DNA from: Terfezia claveryi
Lineage: Eukaryota; Ascomycota; Pezizomycetes; Pezizales; Pezizaceae
Assembly: GCA_015179025.1 (NCBI GenBank)
Contig: WHUX01000013.1
Span: forward strand, 248,001 to 312,000
Direction of reading: 5' to 3'
Length of the DNA stretch: 64,000 nt
A program made the position numbers and the translations under genes. Below are positions 1 to 12,765 of the stretch, one piece after another. Under the pieces are notes generated by a model. That model ran no database searches. It was not told the DNA's origin and saw nothing but the letters and a program-made list of their open reading frames with translations. How positions within the stretch are numbered: position 1 is the stretch's first letter; each line of letters opens with the position of its first letter.

Positions 1-287
1 TTATTATTTGAGCCGCTGAACAAGGGTAGAAAACCCTCTTCACTGTCTCCAGGGATACTGGGGCTCACCCAATCAGGGAATTCAGCAAGCAGGGATTCCC
101 AATGCTGCTGCCTAGCCGGGGTGACTTTGAAGAAGAGTGCAGATTGAAGCACATTCTGAACTGTATTCTGTTTATGGCTTTTTCTCCTACTCAGCGCAGT
201 CGTGCATTACTTGTTACTCCTCTATCGTGGTCTACCTCTGATTGTGGTTGTGGTTATGGTTACGCAGAGCCCACCCCATAGCATATT

Positions 288-295
288 TATATAAA
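288..295 (+). promoter_or_regulatory. TATA box of first C2H2 gene
   Basis: The motif TATATAAA lies about 200 bp upstream of the proposed ATG at 492. Matching TATATAAA boxes precede the C2H2 genes at 27150 and 33297 and the RAD17 gene, so this looks like the usual core promoter form here. Assigned by motif and position only. Confidence 0.5.
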
Positions 296-491
296 CACCT
301 TTGGCAGCTCTGAGACCAACAGGGCGCAGCATATTTCTACCTGGCAGACTTTGCTGTCGATACACACTGCCCACTTGGTTATGAGAATATACTCGCCTTA
401 AATCCCCACTGCCCCACTACCGGACGGGTTTCTCTAGGCAGCATCGCAAGAATTTACAGCTTACCCCAGCTGCAGCAGCTGCCGCCTAATC

Positions 492-3323
492 ATGAGGTTA
501 GTCATTCTTGGAAATTTGTTTTATCTGTTTACTAACAATTATCAGTTTGGGCGATAATCTGGATGAGTTTCACTTTGAGATGGCAAAGGATTGGTATTCG
601 GACCCGACTTATGGACAGGAAGACAATTTTATTAGGGACGAGGGACAGACACAGTTCGTGGAGTTCTCCCCACCATGCTACTACCCCCCTCCAAGGACCA
701 TTGGCTTATCAGGAGCAGAGGACAATCAAATAGTACATTTGACTTCTGTTTTGAACCAGATGAAGTTCCAGACCTCGAACTGGAGCCTACCATAACCGCA
801 TGCAACTCCGCCTTCACTAAGCGTCACACCATGCCCGACTTTGGCATATATCCAACCTCTCCCAATTCCCACCATGCCCGCCCTACGCATCCCGTTTTAG
901 CAAGCCCCAAGAGGGCCGAAACCTTACCATCCACCATTGAAGGCCTTAACATAGCCAGGAACAAAAAGCTCATTGCTGGTCTTCTGTCCAAGATTGAGCC
1001 AGAGACTGCATCTCCCTCGTCAGAGCGCGGCAATGAACCATTTCTAGATACCCGATATGTGGCGCAATCACTGCAGGTCAACCCAATGATTGACATGGAG
1101 TGTGAAGAATGGCCTGTACCAACTTTCTTCTTGGACCAAATAAGCCCCCCCCCCGCCCCGGAGCTTGACCATGCAGGTGACCTCACTCCGGAAGACCCTG
1201 AGGGCAGCCCTAAATGTTTTGGAAATACCCAGTCAAACGACATCGACGCAAACAAAGTCAATTATAACATGGCAGAAGTCGTGGATTCTGTCCCTCCCCT
1301 CGACCTTGCACCATACTTTAAAGTGACCAACTCAGACTCTGGTATCGGTAGTTCCACCAAGAGCTACAGGCCAGGGCCATACTCCGTCGTGGAATCCTTA
1401 CATCGGCACACATCAAGAAACAAAGGTATGTGAAACAAGCCGGGGCTTACCTGCGGATGATGAAACGGGAGTCTGACTATTTCATATAGGTGGAAGATCC
1501 CCGAGGGCCTCACAAGCCAAAGGGTTCGATAGTGCAAGTGTATCTGCTTCTACGCCAGCTGGGAGGTATCAGCAGGTTGCAGCAAAATTAGGTCCATTGA
1601 CATCTGCCGCTTCGTCTACTACGGGTTGCGTTGAAACACCACGCATCCTTTCAGAAATTGCACTAAAGACTATGAAAACGATCATTCTGGAACCAATCTT
1701 GAATAATAGCAAGTTTCGCGATTTCTGGGACATTTGCAGGATGGCTGGAGAACAAATGGAGAGTGGACAGATAGGATCCCTCCGCGATCTTGAGAAGTTT
1801 CTTTTTCACAAAGCGGTACGTTCTATCTCCATCTCCTGTTTCTATATATATCTAGCATGGGGCTTCTGCTGACCTCTAATAAAGAGTAATATAAAAAATA
1901 ATGAGGCGTACAACAACTTTTGTAAAGAGTTTCTCCATCACGTCAGAGAGTCTCTGAAGTATATGCCACAGAACGAGCTGCTACGGCCATACGATAGACC
2001 CTACGATACTGGGTATTTCTTGGATACATTGGCGCCATTTGTTAAGAGCACAATGCAGTTCGAATTCGAAGAAGAGTAAGATAGTCCTACCCATTTTATT
2101 ATGCAGGAGTATTGTGTTAATACATTTTCAAAGCCCCGCCATTGGTGAGTGGCTGGGCTCTATGGCATCGCAACCACCGCAATCATCACAACCATTGCTA
2201 CTATCACAATCTGGGAAAAGGGTTACTGAAGCAGACACCGCCGATGACAGTCTTGCTAAGAGGCCCAAGCTAAACAGACCTGGGCTTAGGGTTGATACTA
2301 ATTACATGTTTGATGATTGGCCTGCGTTTTCTGATCGCGAGATGACACCAATCTCTGGTAATCCTGGTGCTATGGGCCTTCCTCCCGCTCCCCGAACAAG
2401 AATGAAGTCAACCTCTCCAATCCAGTACCCAAGGAATAAGACCAAGCATCAAGGTAGAGCGCAACAAGTGAAGGAGCTGCAGGCGTTCCCTTGTACATGG
2501 GATGGTTGCACACACCTGCCATTCCCACGAGCCTGTGACTTGACGTAAGTCTCATCCTTCTAGGTGTCATGACCTAGTGTTTCGCTAACTTTGACTTAGG
2601 AAACATAGAAAAACACATACTAGGCCTCATAAATGTGGAGTTGAGAGTTGCAAGTATGCGACTGAAGGCTTCCCGACTGAGAAGGAGCGCGACAGACATT
2701 GGACCGACAAGCACTCTTCAGACACACCTGCCTTCTGCTGTAATTACTTCCCCTGCCCGTACAAATCTAAGAGAGAGAGCAACTGTAAACAGCACATGGA
2801 GAAGGCCCACGGATACACGTATGTGCGGATGAAGCAAAATCACAAAGCCAGTAGTGATAAGCGACAGAGTCATTCTCCAACAAGCCCAGGAGACCAGGAG
2901 AGCCCTATGGGGGCTTCGCCATCTAGCCAGCAGCATTTCATTACGCAGCCATCGGCAACAGTATCTCAATATCAGACAACAGCCCAAGCTTCCATAGGCG
3001 ATGGGTTCCCTCAAACCAAACATCAGACTCAGTATTCGGACCGGGACTTGGCTGCACTGGAGGGAATAATCCGCTCATTGGGGAATGGAAACACTGGGTC
3101 ACAGGAAACTTTTATGTTTGAAGGAAACCAGGAACACACAAACACCTCGGATAGTTTCGGCCACCAAGCATATATGACACACGGTCCAGCTGAACAGCTA
3201 CCGTACCCTCCAGACGTCACAAATCCCAGTACTTGGGCTTATACCCCAATGCCAGTACCGCCAATGCCTGATTATGAGAATATTGACCCCAACTTAGAGA
3301 TGGATGTGGGTGGAGGGATGTAG
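492..3323 (+). CDS. C2H2 zinc-finger protein, seven exons
   Basis: Probable nuclear DNA-binding regulator; target unknown. Exons that keep frame are 492-496, 546-593, 713-1425, 1490-1815, 1885-2075, 2134-2544 and 2600-3323, giving 805 residues. The first intron has a perfect TACTAAC branch site. Intron 594-712 has a weak donor (GTATTC), so the 5' end is the least certain part; starting at the ATG at 675 is the alternative. Three fingers lie together near the C-terminal third: CTWDGC...KHRKTH across the last intron, CGVESC...HWTDKH, and CCNYFPC...HMEKAH. The middle region is conserved-looking, with IICMAGEQ-like text (FWDICRMAGEQ). The C-terminal 170 residues are Gln/Ser/Pro-rich and low-complexity, as in fungal transcription factors. 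The last intron (phase 2, inside finger 1) is shared with three other C2H2 genes in the window. Confidence 0.8.
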
Positions 3324-4400
3324 GGTTAGAGTATCTTGAGCACATAGTGGTCCTTGGAGTATAAATATTATATTATAGAGGTGGGCGACGGTTTTCCTGT
3401 GTTGTTTCTTATTTCTGTCTTTTTGTTTTAGTGATTTATTTAGGCCATGAGTTGTGAATCACGCTGGTTCTAGATATTTTCACTTTGTTAGCTTGCCTAA
3501 TTGTGTATCTCTATTGGTTTCTTTGTCTTGCGTGGCCGGTAGGAGGGGGTGCGGGGGGGAATCTGCTGTTGTCTGCATATACCATTTGGACCATTTCATA
3601 TTATTTTGTATTATCTCTGCTTGTTTTTATATATATATATATATTAGGGCTATGGTAGGGGTTGAAATCAACGGGCATAGCAGGGACGCAACATGATGAA
3701 TTGGTTGGTGGGTGGTATTGACGGACAGGAAAGGCATTTGACTTGGGTTGGATGGGGTTTCCATGGGTTCTCTAGTCTGGTTATTTTCCTTTGTTATGCT
3801 GTGCCATGTTATATGTCAGTTATGAATACACGCGCTACACTTGAAGGTTGGGCACGTGTGGTATTGTGATTTCCGTGTCTCTGGGGGATAATAGAAAAGG
3901 GAGGACTTTACAGAAAGTGTATGAATAAGACGCGTGATAGGATATTGAACATACCATTCCTTCGCTGCCATCACTAAGTTGATTTCTATCGATGTGCTTA
4001 GTAGTTCTAGGCACGCAGATTTTAAATTCTTCAGGTTTCAGAAGCTGGTTGTCTCTGTAGTAGGGAAATAAAGGTGAGAGTTCTGGTGCCTACTGGCGGT
4101 GACCGATATAACTTTCCCCTGGCTTTTAGCTGCGTTGATATATATATATATATATATATATATTTTTTCATAAGTGAATGAAGGGACCATAGCAACGTTT
4201 CAGAGGTTCACGAGGCCACAAGCATTACCCTGACACGACAACACGAAAATATACGGCTGACTCATTTCGCTTGCTTCGTGAATCCTTCCAACCTAGAGCC
4301 TAAGTCACGCCGGTCTTCCTAAAAGCCCCAAGCCTTGTTCGGCCAGCAACGCCTAAACCGCCTCAACGCTCAATTCCGCGCACGAACACGAGGACAGGGC
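3324..4400. other. Intergenic region between C2H2 and RAD17 genes
   Basis: No convincing coding sequence. It holds the 3' flank of the C2H2 gene, a short TA run near 3632-3645, and a longer (TA)n tract at 4138-4164. The last 70 bp form the RAD17 promoter. Confidence 0.6.
4138..4164. repeat. (TA)n microsatellite
   Basis: About thirteen uninterrupted TA units upstream of the RAD17 promoter. A similar (TA)n tract lies at 8072-8090 beyond the 3' end of the same gene. Confidence 0.9.
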
Positions 4401-4408
4401 TATATAAA
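4401..4408 (+). promoter_or_regulatory. TATA box of RAD17 homologue
   Basis: TATATAAA lies 74 bp upstream of the first in-frame ATG (4475) and 92 bp upstream of the second (4493). The spacing suits a short leader in a fungal TATA promoter. Confidence 0.6.
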
Positions 4409-4474
4409 AGGCGCGACTCGCTCTTCAGAAGCTAGATTTTTAATTTTTGTGAAAGCTCCCTAGGTGTTTTCGAG

Positions 4475-7400
4475 GTGTTGGATTTGGGTGGGATGCCGCC
4501 GCCGAGGAAGAGGTTGAGACGGTTGGCGAGTACTGAGTTTGTAGCTGGGGAGGTGGAGGTGGAGGTGGAGGTGGAGATGGTGGAGGATTCGGATTTGGAT
4601 GAGATTGCGGATGGTAATGGGGATTTGGCTGGAGGGAAGGAGGAGGAGGAGGAGGAGGAGGAGGAGGAGAAGGTGGTGCTTACAAGGAGGACGACGAGGA
4701 GTATGAGAGGGAAGGGGCCGGCACTGGGAGGAAGGAGTACGAACGAAGATGTTGGGGTGAGGAGAAGCACAAGGGTTAAGGAGGGGGGAGGAGTAAAGGG
4801 TAGGGCGAAGGGACCTGGGACTGTGGAGGATAAGGATGAGGATGAGGATGCGGATGGAGTTGGGCTGAAGCGGGGAAAGAATTGTACAAACAAAAATGCG
4901 AAGAAGGAAACGTCTATGCCCATGCTGGAGCTGGAGACTGATAGGTCAAGGAGGGATGGTTCATCCACATCGTCATCGTCATCGTCGCAACCACTGAGGA
5001 TTCATAATCCGATATTATCGCTCTTTGGGGCCCGCAGGTCTGCTGCGGCGTTTGTAGGGTCGTCGCAGGGCACAAGGCAATTGTCACAACCTCCTTCAAC
5101 AGCAGCTACAGCGAAATCTATAGTACCAAAAAGGACAACAATAACCTCAAAGCCAATCATCTTGAGTCAGCCGGTGGTGTTGGAGGATCTGGACGACTTG
5201 ATACAAGACTGGAACTCGGATGGGATATCGGATGATGAGGCTGAGATATTAGCCACCGTTGGGGCACAAGTACAGGTTGATAATAATGCGAGACGGGGAG
5301 TCAGAGTGGGAGGGGTGATTGTGAAAAAGGAGATGGTTGTTGGATGGAGCAGCCAACCAACACAATCACAACTTGCGCCGAAAAAACTCCCGCCAATATT
5401 CCGCACACCACAAATCACATCATTATTGTCATCATCACCATCACCACAGATAATAGAATACCGAGACCTAAGCCTCCCCTGGCCACAAAAACACTTCCCA
5501 ACAACTTCAGCAGGATTAGCAATCCACAAAAAGAAGGTCGAAGATGTATCCGACTGGCTATTGCGTGTTCGTGAGGGGAGATCTAGGAAGCGAGTATTAG
5601 TCCTCAAAGGCCCTGCTGGGTGTGGGAAAACAGCTACATTGGAGGCCCTAGCGAAGGAAGGTGAGTGGGATGTGGTCGAGTGGGGAAACCTAACTGGAGG
5701 GGGAAGTAATAATGGTGGTGGAAGTGATTATGACGGTGGGTGGAAGTCCGGAGGAGGAGAGGGTTTTGCGAGTGCGTTTGAGGACTGGTTATTCCGTGGG
5801 GGTACTTGGGGGTGTCTTGATTTGGTTAGTACTTCAGGAGTTAGAACTAATTACCCATCCTCATCCTCATCTCAAAATCCCGACCCAACCCGACGAAAAC
5901 TACTGCTGCTAGAAGATCTCCCTAATCTCTCACACCCTGGCACACTTCTCTCCTTTCGTACTGCTATAAGATCATATCTCTCCCTTCCCTCTCCCCCGTC
6001 CAATTCTATCCTCCCCCCTATCCCCCCCCTAATCCTTATTGTCTCCGAGGTCTCTGAGGGAGCAGGGTCATCCACGAATATGGGGATGAGTGTCCATAGA
6101 ATGCTTGGCCCGCAGATACTCTCACACCCGTTACTGAGTGAGATTCAATTCCGGAAAGTGGCGAGGACGTTGCTAGTCAAGTGTCTAGAGGATGTAATGA
6201 GGAAGGAAGGGTATGGGGGTATATTTGGCAAGGGGATTCTTGAGGTGCTGGCGGAACAAGGGGACTTGAGGGGGGCGATTGGTGGGTTGGAGATGTTGGC
6301 TTTAGGGAGAGAGAAGCAGGTTATGAATTTAGGAAAAGGGGGCGGAGCCAAGAAAAGTGTAAAGAGGAAGAAAACCGCCCCCTCCACCGCGGTAGGGAAG
6401 GAAATGTATGTTATGTGGGCATTCCCCACCCTTATTAGTATTGTTGGTGTTTTACACCCAGCCCCAGTACAGATACTACAACCATATCTCTAACATACGT
6501 CCCCACCACAGACTAACCCTCCTCCAACCGCGCCTCTCCACCTTCGGCATCTTCCACTCCATCGGAAAGGTCGTCTACAATAAACGCTACGGCGACGATC
6601 CCTCAGACCCCTACTTCCCCCCGCCTCCGACCCCTCCCCTGGAATTAAAGGGTACACACCGCTATCACACCCGTGCGATGAAGCTCGACCCGAACACTAT
6701 CCTTGATGAGTCGGGCGTGGAGGCGGGGTTGTTTTTGTATGGTGTGCAGGAGAATTATTTGGGGAGTTTTAGTAATGGAGGGAAGAAGGCGCTAGAGGAG
6801 GTACTTGAGGATGTGTGTTTCTGTGCAGAGGCATTGAGTGAGGCGGATTTGCTGTTGGGTGGTAGTGGTGGGGGAGGCGGGTTTCCGGGGGATCTTGCGG
6901 GTGGGATTGCGAGAGTAAATGCTACTTGGGGAGGTGGGAGTGCGGGTTATAATGAAGGCGGGGAGGGAGTATTGAGGCAGGAGGATATAGCCACGCAGGT
7001 GGTAGTGAGGAGTATGGCTCTTGGATTACCGAGTCCGGTTAAGCGGGATACCTTTGTTGGGAATGGGTGTTCTAGGGGGGGAAGTTTGGACAGAATGGGA
7101 ATGGGAGTGGTACAGGGAGGGGTGGGACTCAGATGTACTACCCTTTAGGGCTCCGGCTTTGGAGAGTCAAGGAAGAGATTGAGAGTGTGGTTGAGGTTTG
7201 GGAGGGGAGGCTGAGGGATGGGAAGGGATTAGGTTGTACTTCTGGGGCTGGGGCCGTGGATGGGGGAATGATGCCGGTGGCGGGGTTGACAAGGGCGGAG
7301 CTGGTACTGGAGAGGTTGCCGTTCATGGCGAAGATTGCGAGGGGAAACTCTACAGCTTCAGCTGGTGGGGCGGCGATATGGGGTGGTCACATGGGGAATG

Positions 7401-7750
7401 GGACTCAACAGCGAGCAGCGAAAGCAAACTCAACGCTTAAGGTCTACCAAAGGGTTATCAGGTCGTTGGAACAAGTCACTACATTTCGTGGTATCAGCGT
7501 ACAGCCGACTACCGCGGAGCCCGAGCAGAGTGATGAGGAACATGATGGAGGGATAGGTGGGTCTTTGTTTGGTCTAGATGAGGATGAGGGTGTGGGTGGT
7601 AGGGCGCTAATGCCGCCCCCGGCCGTTCCTCAGAAGGGACCGGGAAGTGGGAAACATGGATCTGGTAAGGAGGATGTTGGTCTTAGTGGTCTTGGGGAGG
7701 GGGTGGGAGGATTGGTGCTGGTGGAGGACGATATCGTTGATGATTGGTGA
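4475..7750 (+). CDS. RAD17: RAD17/RAD24-type checkpoint clamp-loader subunit
   Basis: Nuclear AAA+ ATPase that, with the small RFC subunits, loads the 9-1-1 clamp at damaged DNA and so activates the checkpoint kinase (family knowledge). Exon 1 is 4475-6405. The intron 6406-6511 (GTATGT...CAG) joins in frame to exon 2, which opens with the family motif around FGIFHSIGKVVYNKR. A second intron ends at 7132; its donor is 7038 or 7056 (both keep frame), and exon 3 begins MYYPLGLRLW. Walker A GPAGCGKT is at residues 379-386 and Walker B-like LLLLEDLP at 476-483. The product is about 1,025 residues, longer than usual for the family, because the N-terminal 330 residues are acidic and low-complexity with Glu runs. 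The extreme C-terminus is acidic (VEDDIVDDW), as is typical of RAD17 tails. The second ATG at 4493 is equally possible as the start. Confidence 0.88.
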
Positions 7751-9543
7751 GTTGGTGAGGGTTGGGGTAGGCAGTTGGGGGGAAATAATTGCATGTACAG
7801 TCTGGTGGTTTGTTTTAGTTGGCTTGGGGCTGGGATATCTATTTGCCTGTAGATTTTTTTTGCTTAGAATGGCGTTGTTGATTTCGCTGTGAAAGGAGTT
7901 TGGTGGTTTTCTTTTTTTTTTTTTTGGTTTGGCTGGCGATAATCTGTAATTATATATGAGATAGTTCGTAGTAGCTTTCTTTCCATGTAACGTCTGAATA
8001 TAGAGATCTATATAGTATTTCATAGTGCCGGGCCCCCTCAATAGTATGCATACTCTGGATTAGGATTTGCTTATATATATATATATATATGCTTTACATA
8101 TGTTTTCACAACGTTAATAAAGGCAACTTAGTTTTCTTCATTACTTTTGTCAAGTCGTGGAGGTATGACGGTGCTTTCTATTTACACGAAATGATGAGGA
8201 GAAGGCTGGTGGAAAAAACCTGGAAAAAAACTGCATAGAGGGAAAACTTGAACTGAAGGGGGAGGTAGGGAGAAAAGCTCATATGACTAGTCTGTGTCAT
8301 TGTGAGTGTAGTAGTTTGAAACTCAGCCCAGACAGAGATCAAACGTTTTTTTTTTTGCAAAGATCTAATTTATAGTCTTGCTCTGTGTTCCAGCTCCCAA
8401 CGGTTTCTCGTTGCCCTTATGGCTCCTTGATCTATACTGGATGCTTTTTTTATCTCCTCCTAGGGGAGGAGTTGGGAGGGGGAGGGGCTTTGGGCAGGGT
8501 AACACATGAGTGTTTTTTTTTTTTTTTTTTTTTTGTGGGGGGAAGGGGTGTGGGGTATATATCGGTATAGTAGAAGAAGGTATTGTGGTATTGTGGTATT
8601 GTGGTATTGGTATTGGTATTGTAGATGAGATGTATGAATGATATTTAATTTACCAGCCGGAATTTTCGTTGCCCCGGGGTCGGGAGGAGAGGGGGGGGGG
8701 GGGGTGGGGGGTGTTGGTGGTGGTGGTAGTAATGGTGTGGTAATACCAAACTAAAGTATATTATAATTATATATACAGAACTATAAGAATAGCTAACATA
8801 TCAAGCTTTACAAAAAGAAACTAGTATTCTTAATCGGCTCCAGAAAACCCCCAAATTATTCGGGGATTGGGAGGTTAATCTGCCAACCCTATGTACATAT
8901 TTTTTTTTTCTGTAGATGAAAAAAAAAAGGGAAAATAAGCAATCCTAGCCACAGTTAAAAAAAAACCCACAGACATAGAAAAAAATAAAAACCTCCTACT
9001 AATCAAAAACCCGATTTTGCCCGATTTCTCCTTTACAATGAAATAAACCCGCATACCATTCCGTAGTGTGGGGTAGAGAGTACTGATATGAAAAAAAAAA
9101 AAAAAAAACAACCTTCTACTGCGCCCCCAGACCTCTCCGCCCTTCTGCTATCTTTAGCCAAACGAGGTTGGGTTGGCTGCTGGGATTTGTTAGCAGTAAA
9201 ATCTAAGGTAGAGTATAGCTTTTTCCATACAATTAATTAATTATGTGGTAGGATAGGTGGTCAATGATAAGGGGAGTTAGTAAAATCACTGAATCAAAGT
9301 TAGCTGTATATTGGAGTTGGTTCAGGGTAAGTGTATGTAACTGTGAATGTTTAATGCGTTGGACCAAACACACACACACATCTACCGTATATATATAGTG
9401 TAAATTAACAATACCAATCAAGATCGCCAGAGGGATATTCATATTATATAGCCAAAGATATTGAAAAATATGCAAGAGAGGAGGGAGGGGAGGGGGCTGA
9501 TACGCTTACACGTGGGTGACTAAGTAATAAAAAATAAAAAAAA

Positions 9544-9950
9544 GGCTAATATACTTTTGCATTCGCTATTCTTACTAGATTTATCTCTATAGTATACTCT
9601 CCATTTTTATATTATCATGTTATATAGGTTTAGTGTGATGTAAATGCATGTTGTTATATTATAACTACAATTTTTTTTTTTTTTTAGGAGGGGAGTTTTC
9701 ATCCTATTACTTTTAGTTAGTTGTGTAGACAACTTATTTGAATAAAAAAAGACTAATATACTTCTGTATTCGCTATTCTTACTAGATTTATCTCTATAGT
9801 ATACTCTCCATTTTTATATTATCAAGTTATATAGGTTTAGTATGATGTAAATGCATGTTACTATGTTATAACCACAATTTTTTTTTTTTTGGGGGGGAAG
9901 TTTTCATTCTATTACTCTCAGTTAATTGTGCAGACAACTTATATAAAAAA
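9544..9950. repeat. 207-bp tandem duplication, AT-rich
   Basis: Two direct copies, 9544-9750 and 9751 to about 9950, each begin GRCTAATATACTT after an A-rich run and contain a T-run about 130 bp in. They differ at scattered positions and in T-run length. Each unit is bordered by A-rich sequence, which might reflect tandem retroposed pieces, but no gene or RNA promoter is evident. Confidence 0.85.
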
Positions 9951-10436
9951 AAAAAAAAAAAAAAAAATTCCCTACTTAACTTTTTTTAAAGGAAAAAAAT
10001 GAATTACTTACTCCATTGTAGATTTGGTTTAACATTACCCTGAACTGATTTATTATTGTGCTACCCAATATTCTGACGAGAGCTATTGCAACATACATCT
10101 ATGGCTGCATTAATGCTTATCGTTAGTAGCATATAATTACCGGAAGAGGTGAATTTCTAGACTATGTTACCTTTCATTCTCTATCGTACAAGTTTGTTTC
10201 CACGTGGCGCTTCCATCCCCAAAGCCCCTCTTGACATTCCTGCATTCGCCCCTGCATCTGCTCAAGTCCTATCTATCTGCAGCATATCATCAGTACTTAT
10301 CAGTATTAGTATCAGAATACATTAGCAGAGGTCCCCACTAAATTCAACGTAGATAAGCCAATCAATTTACCCCACCTCTCATTTTCATTCGTCTCACGTA
10401 CCAACCACTTCGGAACTCGTCTCATCATTCAATACG

Positions 10437-10456
10437 TAGTCTAGTTGGCACAAACC
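10437..10456 (+). repeat. Isolated transposon terminus, TA + GTCTAGTTGGCACAAA
   Basis: One mismatch from the TAGTCTGGTTGGCACAA termini at 53654 and 54216. No partner end was found nearby, so this is a solo or badly decayed copy. Confidence 0.5.
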
Positions 10457-12186
10457 CTCCTTTGTCAATACGTAGAGCCAAGTTCCTATCAGCCCTCGCC
10501 CCATCACACAGCATGTACGTTTGAGCGACAATGTAACACAACGACCTCACACTTCAAAAAGTTTACTCGTGTTCGAATCAGATGTTCGTACTACACCCGG
10601 AGGCCAAGCCCGCGGCCACTCAGAGGTTAATTCGTGTCGTACAACGAGGTGGGGGGATATAAATATCGCGAGTTCTCCACTGAGGTTTAGTTTGTATTTA
10701 CTTTACTTTTTTATTTAGACAGCACCGAGCAAAATCGGTCGGCAAATATGCGACACTATACGGCACCATAAGACAGCGTATTGTAGCGTGGCATGGAGGA
10801 TATAGCCTGGAGGATATAGTGTGGAGGGTGAGTAGCGACAACCCGACGACTAGATATATACGGCAACGACTCCACAACAAGAACTCGCTCCCGCACATGG
10901 TGCAGAGTGTCCCCTCAGATGGCGAATCGACCCCCCCAGGACAATGCTCCTAGGCAACCCCTTTGGCCAGGGCGTCCCGGCGTTGAAGATGCCCGCCTAA
11001 GTGGCTGACCTAAATATGGAAGGGCTGGGCGAACATGAGGTTGGAAGCCCCAGCCCTGGTACTTGGGGGGGGGGAATAAAAAGGGCCTCATTTCCCCTCT
11101 CCTGTGTGATACTAGTGTCTTGATCGACTCGGCGCCGGAACTCGAACCCTACTTAACTGCGCATATACCGGAAGCAGTAGTCTGGTTGCGGAAGCAGAAG
11201 CAGAATATAGTTTGCAACATACATAAGCGTATGTAGCACATGCATGCCCACCGGCGCCGGTACCAAGGTAGACGCCCTGGCAGCGATCAAAAATGCAAGT
11301 ACGTCAAGGGGTTGTTAACAATCTTGGGTTCGCGGCAGATGCACGTGGGAGTGATGTGACTCAAAAAAGAAAAAAAAATGTATGGAGTACTGTAGGTACG
11401 GTACCTCCCGGTGTGCAACGTGCAGATCGCTAAGACAGGCATAGCTTCTGTAATGCCTATTTCGATTTTTCACGGCAAACATCCGCGGACAAAAAACTGA
11501 CAAGAGATATTTTATTTTCAGTAAGCTACTAGGTACTTACCCATCTGTTTATTGTGGACCTCAGATGTTGGGACATTATACGCCAGTAGACGCGGGTGTT
11601 TGGCAACGCGGCCTAGCTACATGTGCTTAGGTCTAATAATTATTATTATACCAGTGCGCATAAGCAGTCGCGTACATACAAGCGTTATCTAGGACGCATG
11701 CATTGCATTGTGCGTTTGTTTGCGGGGCTTCGGGGACCTGCAACAGCAAATGATGGCTATTTACCCGCTGCTGTTTCACTTGATTCAGAGCGACTGTTAC
11801 AGTAGGTAGTAGGCAAAAACAGATCCTAGTTCATTCTCTAGAAAAGCCCATGTTTATGCAGAGGCCTTCATTCCCCGGTTATGCCAGAGGAGGGTGTAAG
11901 ATTGGATTACATGTAAGTTGAGTCTCACTTGTAGTACAAGGCCCTGCCAATAGTCGGCTCGGCAACCCGAAGCTGTGTATAACGATGAACGCATAATTTT
12001 GTTTTGCTTTCCGGAAGTGTGCATCTGGTTCTCACACCTTCATAACTCATGCAAAAACCACAAAATCTGGGTAATTCGGCCAAACTAGACTAAGTAGAGC
12101 CCCATAAGAATCCTATCCCCCAACAACAACCCGTTCCGCCCCTTCCTTTCCCCTAAATAGGTATACTCAAACCAAACCTCTCTCCT

Positions 12187-12765
12187 CTACCCTCCCCTAT
12201 TCCTCTTCTCTAGAACACTAGCATTAACCGCCAACGCCACCGCCGGCCACCCCACCAAAAGCAAACACCCCAGCATCCCCACCCCCATCTTCAGCATGTT
12301 CCCCACCCGAGGTCCTCCCCTCACGCGCCACCACCCCTTCAACTCCCACCACAAGTCCCACGCCGTCTTCCCCCCCACTCCCACTAACCACACCACTTGA
12401 AACACAAACGTATACACCACCACCACTGAGTTCCGGCTACTGTGATGCCTTGACGCCGAATACGGGTATTTCGGAAAGCGGTGCACGAAGAGGTCGATGA
12501 GGAGGAAGATGACCCAAAAGAGGAGGGACCAGAGGAGTGATTGGTGCCGGTAGAGGAAGTCTCTGAGGCTGGAATGCCGTGGGGGTGGGGGCATGGGGAT
12601 GAAGGGAGTGTTGCGGGGGGGAAGGTCGTAGGTGTTGGAGTGGTTGGGATAGTTGGGGTTGTTGCTGTAGATCGTGGTGGTGGGGGAGGAGGGGTTGTAG
12701 GCTCTGGGGAGGGAGGAGGGTGGTCCGCCGTAGTAGCCTTGCGCGGGGTGGGCGTAGGTCGACAT
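12187..12765 (-). CDS. Small membrane protein with proline-rich N-terminus
   Basis: A single-exon reading frame of 192 residues. Residues 1-66 are rich in Pro, Tyr, Ser and Asn. Three hydrophobic segments follow at about 76-95 (SLLFWVIFLLIDLF), 113-131 (SVVVVYTFVFQVVWLVG) and 157-180 (MLGCLLLVGWPAVALAV), joined by a basic loop and a Trp-rich loop. It ends in a short basic tail. The pattern suggests an integral membrane protein with a cytosolic disordered N-terminus. I do not recognise the family. Other frames here are open too because the stretch is GC-skewed, but only this one gives coherent membrane segments. No signal peptide is seen. Confidence 0.65.
   Translation of the reverse strand: MSTYAHPAQGYYGGPPSSLPRAYNPSSPTTTIYSNNPNYPNHSNTYDLPPRNTPFIPMPPPPRHSSLRDFLYRHQSLLWSLLFWVIFLLIDLFVHRFPKYPYSASRHHSSRNSVVVVYTFVFQVVWLVGVGGKTAWDLWWELKGWWRVRGGPRVGNMLKMGVGMLGCLLLVGWPAVALAVNASVLEKRNRGG

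Larger units (their letters stand above)
7751..12186. other. Gene-free low-complexity region
   Basis: No supportable gene. The stretch from about 7900 to 9120 is full of homopolymers (T runs near 7910, 8515 and 8885, a G run near 8690, an A run near 9090) and TATTG/TTGG microsatellites near 8580-8620. A tandem duplication follows at 9544. Isolated GTCTGGTTG-type transposon termini occur at 10437 and 11178. Confidence 0.6.

Noticed and set aside
4432..4968. 178-codon minus-strand open frame, Ser/Pro-rich.
   Set aside because: It is antisense to the GAG/GGA-rich first exon of the RAD17 gene; serine runs are the mirror of glutamate runs.
11128..11150. tRNA-like B box (GGTTCGAGTTCC) on the minus strand, or a primer-binding site after an LTR end.
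   Set aside because: No acceptor-stem partner or A box lies at tRNA distance, the loop is one base too long, and as a primer site it lacks the TGG start and has no second LTR.
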